From contig JAGIXO010000029.1 of assembly GCA_026122915.1 (NCBI GenBank), positions 1 to 17,000 of the forward strand: a stretch of DNA of 17,000 nucleotides, given 5' to 3'. A program made the translations under genes and the position numbers. This DNA comes from Candidatus Electronema nielsenii. GTDB lineage: Bacteria > Desulfobacterota > Desulfobulbia > Desulfobulbales > Desulfobulbaceae. The notes below the pieces were generated by a model. The model was not told the DNA's origin, searched no databases, and was given only the letters and a program-made list of their open reading frames with translations. Positions 14,954 through 17,000 of the stretch are shown piece by piece (positions within the stretch are counted from its first letter, which is position 1; each line of letters opens with the position of its first letter).

Positions 14954-16597
14954 ATGCTTCTCTTCCGCCCCTTCCTTTTTAGCATCCGCAACCGCTTCTT
15001 TCGAGGCAGTCGGATTTCCTTGCGTACTGCCGCCGTACTCGGCTTCGGCGCAGTTCTCTTTGTTGCGCTCTATTTGATCAGCCTGCGGACGATTAGTTAT
15101 TTCCACAGCCAGAGCGAGCTGGGCATCATCCTCAGCTTGAAGATATTTCAGATGGCTTGGATGATCATGTTCGCCATGCTGATTTTCTCATCAATGGTCT
15201 CGGCAGTCTCGTCGCTCTATCTTTCTTCGGATAATGAAATCCTGTGCAGCGCACCGATCAGAGAAGAGCAGCTTTTCCGTATGCGCTTTGTGACCTCGTT
15301 CCTCTATACCTCATGGATGATGGTCATTTTCTCGCAGCCGATCTTCGGGGCTTACGGCACGGTCTTCGCCGCTGGATGGGTCTATCATCTGCTTGTACTG
15401 CTTGCCGTTCTCAGCACTGCTCTGACTGCCAGCGGCATCGGTCTCGGCGCAACGATTTTGCTGGTTAGGCTCTTCCCAGCCAAGCAGACCAAAGATATCG
15501 CGGTGTATCTGTCGTTGCTCTTTGGTATTCTGCTCTATTTGGTCATCCGCCTGCTGAAGCCAGAGGATTTAGCTGACCCGGAAAAGTTCCCCGACTTTGT
15601 TGATTACCTCTCTAACCTCCAAACCCCTGGCTCTGCTCTGCTGCCGCCCTCTTGGGCTAATCTGCTCCTTGGCGGCTATCTCCAAGATCAGACGGTTGAC
15701 TGGTTAGCTGCTGGGTTGCTTTTGCTCACCCCGCTAATTCTTTTCTGGGTCGGGGAATGGCTAATGAAAAAATTTTTCTTCGACGGTTTCAGCAAAGCGC
15801 AGGAATCCTTTGGCGGCTCGCGTACCTTTGGTGGCAAAGACTACCGTCCCTCGCCTCTGCTCCGCATTTTTCATAAAGAGGCAAAGCTCTTTCTCCGCGA
15901 TTCAGCTGAGTGGTCGCAGCTCTTTCTCGTCGGTGCGCTGATTGTGGTCTATCTGTATAACTTTAAGGCACTACCCCTTGACCGCGCACCTATCCCCACA
16001 GAATACTTGGCCAACCTGATTGCCTTTGCCAATATCGGCTTGGCAGGTTTCTTAGCAACCTCGCTGGCGGCCCGTTTTGTCTATCCCTCCATCGGTGCTG
16101 AGGGCATGGCCTTTGCTGCCATCCGTTCTTCGCCGCTGCCTTTGCCAAAATATTTGCTTTGCAAGTATCTCTTTTATTGCATCCCCTTTACGCTGGTCAT
16201 CCTTTTCCTGATTATTGCCTCCAACGCTCTACTGCAAATCACCGGGCCGATGTGGTGGGTGTCTATCGGCGTGAGTTTGGTGATTACGTGGAGTGCGCTG
16301 GCCTTAGCTCTTGGTTTCGGGGCGATGTACGCCGATTTTAAGATTGAAAGCCGAACCGCTGCGCAAGGCAGTTTCGGCATGATGCTCTTCATGTTCGTCA
16401 GCTTGGCAATGGAACTGCTGATGTTAGTCATCGGCTTTAGCGGCAATTATCGCCTACTTCGCTTCTGGCTACGTGGTGGTCAGATCGATTCGTTGGCTTT
16501 GTTGCTCTCAATAGGCACCTTGGTGCTTATCGCCCTAATTGGCGGTCTTGCCTCCTATTTTTGCCTGAAAAAAGGCCTCAGTAGTTTGGAGCAATAA
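14954..16597 (+). CDS. ABC exporter permease (multi-spanning membrane protein)
   Basis: A 547-aa integral membrane protein of the putative ABC exporter type. It has a basic N-terminus (LFSIRNRFFRGSR), then two bundles of hydrophobic segments, about residues 25-260 and 320-545. A hydrophilic cytoplasmic loop lies between them (AQESFGGSRTFGGKDYRPSP, near 280-300). I count about a dozen likely membrane spans. It has no ATP-binding motifs of its own, so the ATPase at 13045-13821 is the likely partner. AAGG lies just before the ATG. The leader is formed by the repeat array. No strong terminator follows immediately, though a 5-bp GGGTT/AACCC hairpin is present at 16628-16639. Substrate unknown. Confidence 0.88.
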   Translation: MLLFRPFLFSIRNRFFRGSRISLRTAAVLGFGAVLFVALYLISLRTISYFHSQSELGIILSLKIFQMAWMIMFAMLIFSSMVSAVSSLYLSSDNEILCSAPIREEQLFRMRFVTSFLYTSWMMVIFSQPIFGAYGTVFAAGWVYHLLVLLAVLSTALTASGIGLGATILLVRLFPAKQTKDIAVYLSLLFGILLYLVIRLLKPEDLADPEKFPDFVDYLSNLQTPGSALLPPSWANLLLGGYLQDQTVDWLAAGLLLLTPLILFWVGEWLMKKFFFDGFSKAQESFGGSRTFGGKDYRPSPLLRIFHKEAKLFLRDSAEWSQLFLVGALIVVYLYNFKALPLDRAPIPTEYLANLIAFANIGLAGFLATSLAARFVYPSIGAEGMAFAAIRSSPLPLPKYLLCKYLFYCIPFTLVILFLIIASNALLQITGPMWWVSIGVSLVITWSALALALGFGAMYADFKIESRTAAQGSFGMMLFMFVSLAMELLMLVIGFSGNYRLLRFWLRGGQIDSLALLLSIGTLVLIALIGGLASYFCLKKGLSSLEQ

Positions 16598-16627
16598 CTA
16601 ACACAGATTTATTGTCCTCGCTTGGGA

Positions 16628-16885
16628 GGGTTAAAACCCCCACCTTTAGGTGGCAGCTTCAGCACATCTTAGGTTAAACTGGGGGCATGGAAACATATCG
16701 TCATGGCTAACACGATGTATTTTCAATACATCTGCATTTGGCAAGCAGTATATTGAAGGGCAAGACTGCGCTTCTGGCGACAATTTCAAAATTGACGGTG
16801 AAGCCTGAGAGAGTCGGCGAAGCTGACCACGCCAGCTTTAGCTGTCAATCGAAGCCACCGGCTTTCAGCCGGTGGAGCATTCACT
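16628..16885 (+). mobile_element. ORF-less IS200/IS605-type element (PATE/MITE-like) with terminal hairpins
   Basis: The left hairpin is CCACCT-TT-AGGTGG at 16640-16653. The right hairpin is CCACCGGCT-TTC-AGCCGGTGG at 16855-16875, a perfect 9-bp stem, followed by AGCATTCAC. Unequal subterminal palindromes without terminal inverted repeats, with a right end of this form, are typical of IS200/IS605-family elements. No transposase, TnpB or IscB reading frame lies between the ends. Exact boundaries are estimated, since I cannot compare with an empty site. Confidence 0.6.
16663..16838 (+). ncRNA. HEARO / omegaRNA-like structured RNA inside the element
   Basis: The stretch TTAAACTGGGGGCATGG, then ATCGTCATGGCTAACACGAT, matches my memory of the conserved core of HEARO RNAs, the IscB/IsrB-associated omegaRNAs. 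Several stems are visible. ATATCGT pairs with ACGATGT (16695-16701 with 16712-16718). GTATT pairs with AATAC (16717-16721 with 16725-16729) and competes with the first stem at its edge. CTGC pairs with GCAG. A long hairpin is GCTTC, internal loop, CAATTT-CA-AAATTG, GAAGC (16770-16804). The last is AAGCTG/CAGCTT (16820-16838). The family assignment is from recall, not from a covariance-model search. No iscB gene follows in the window. Confidence 0.55.
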
Positions 16886-17000
16886 CAACACCGCTGTAGC
16901 GCATAGCACTTGTGAATTGGTGGCCTCAATTTTTCACCCACGCGGCTGATTTAAACCCATTGAATACATTGGCCTTTTCGTTGTTTGTCGCTGTGAATGA

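Noticed and set aside
14802..15077. Plus-strand 91-aa frame (and the opposite 73-aa frame) encoding heptads across the repeat array
   Set aside because: Both are produced by the 21-bp period, are limited by stops inside the array, and the plus frame runs out of phase into the permease gene. No ribosome site supports either.

Overview
The window looks like chromosomal DNA of a Gram-negative, Deltaproteobacteria-type (Desulfobacterota) organism of roughly 50% G+C. Supporting marks are two tandem PilT-class retraction ATPases, a LytM peptidase next to a bactofilin, a four-cysteine L28 gene, a MetF protein carrying a MetV-like cysteine-rich tail as in Wood-Ljungdahl sulfate reducers, and a large acyltransferase-ACP-acyl ligase fusion. 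My best guess is Desulfobulbales, possibly a cable-bacterium relative. That is inference from gene content and style, not from a search.

Layout. Positions 49-4779 are on the minus strand. In transcription order they are rpmB (L28), a small acidic protein, an M23/LytM membrane peptidase, a bactofilin, and two PilT paralogues. Recognisable terminators follow rpmB, the acidic gene and the bactofilin. At about 4830-4960 the strands diverge: the rpmB promoter faces left and a near-consensus promoter faces right into tRNA-Ala(GGC). From 4973 to 16597 everything is on the plus strand: tRNA-Ala, MetF-MetV, a DUF2442 protein, an 872-aa PlsC-ACP-AMP-ligase fusion, a membrane-anchored transglutaminase-like protein behind its own promoter and a leader hairpin, a cytosine-5 DNA methyltransferase, an HNH endonuclease, an ABC ATPase, a Tat-exported metallophosphoesterase, a 21-bp tandem-repeat array, and the ABC export permease.

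The methyltransferase and HNH nuclease form a compact restriction-modification pair. It sits with almost no intergenic space between the transglutaminase gene (ATGA overlap) and the ABC ATPase (11-nt gap). The ABC ATPase and its probable permease partner are separated by the phosphoesterase and the repeat array.

The last 400 bases hold no protein gene I can support. They contain an ORF-less element with terminal hairpins of IS200/IS605 style. Its interior resembles the HEARO/omegaRNA family that guides IscB/IsrB nucleases. This orphan guide-RNA-like element is the most interesting item in the window. The 84-bp higher-order repeat array and the complementary His-box substitutions in the paired PilT ATPases come next.
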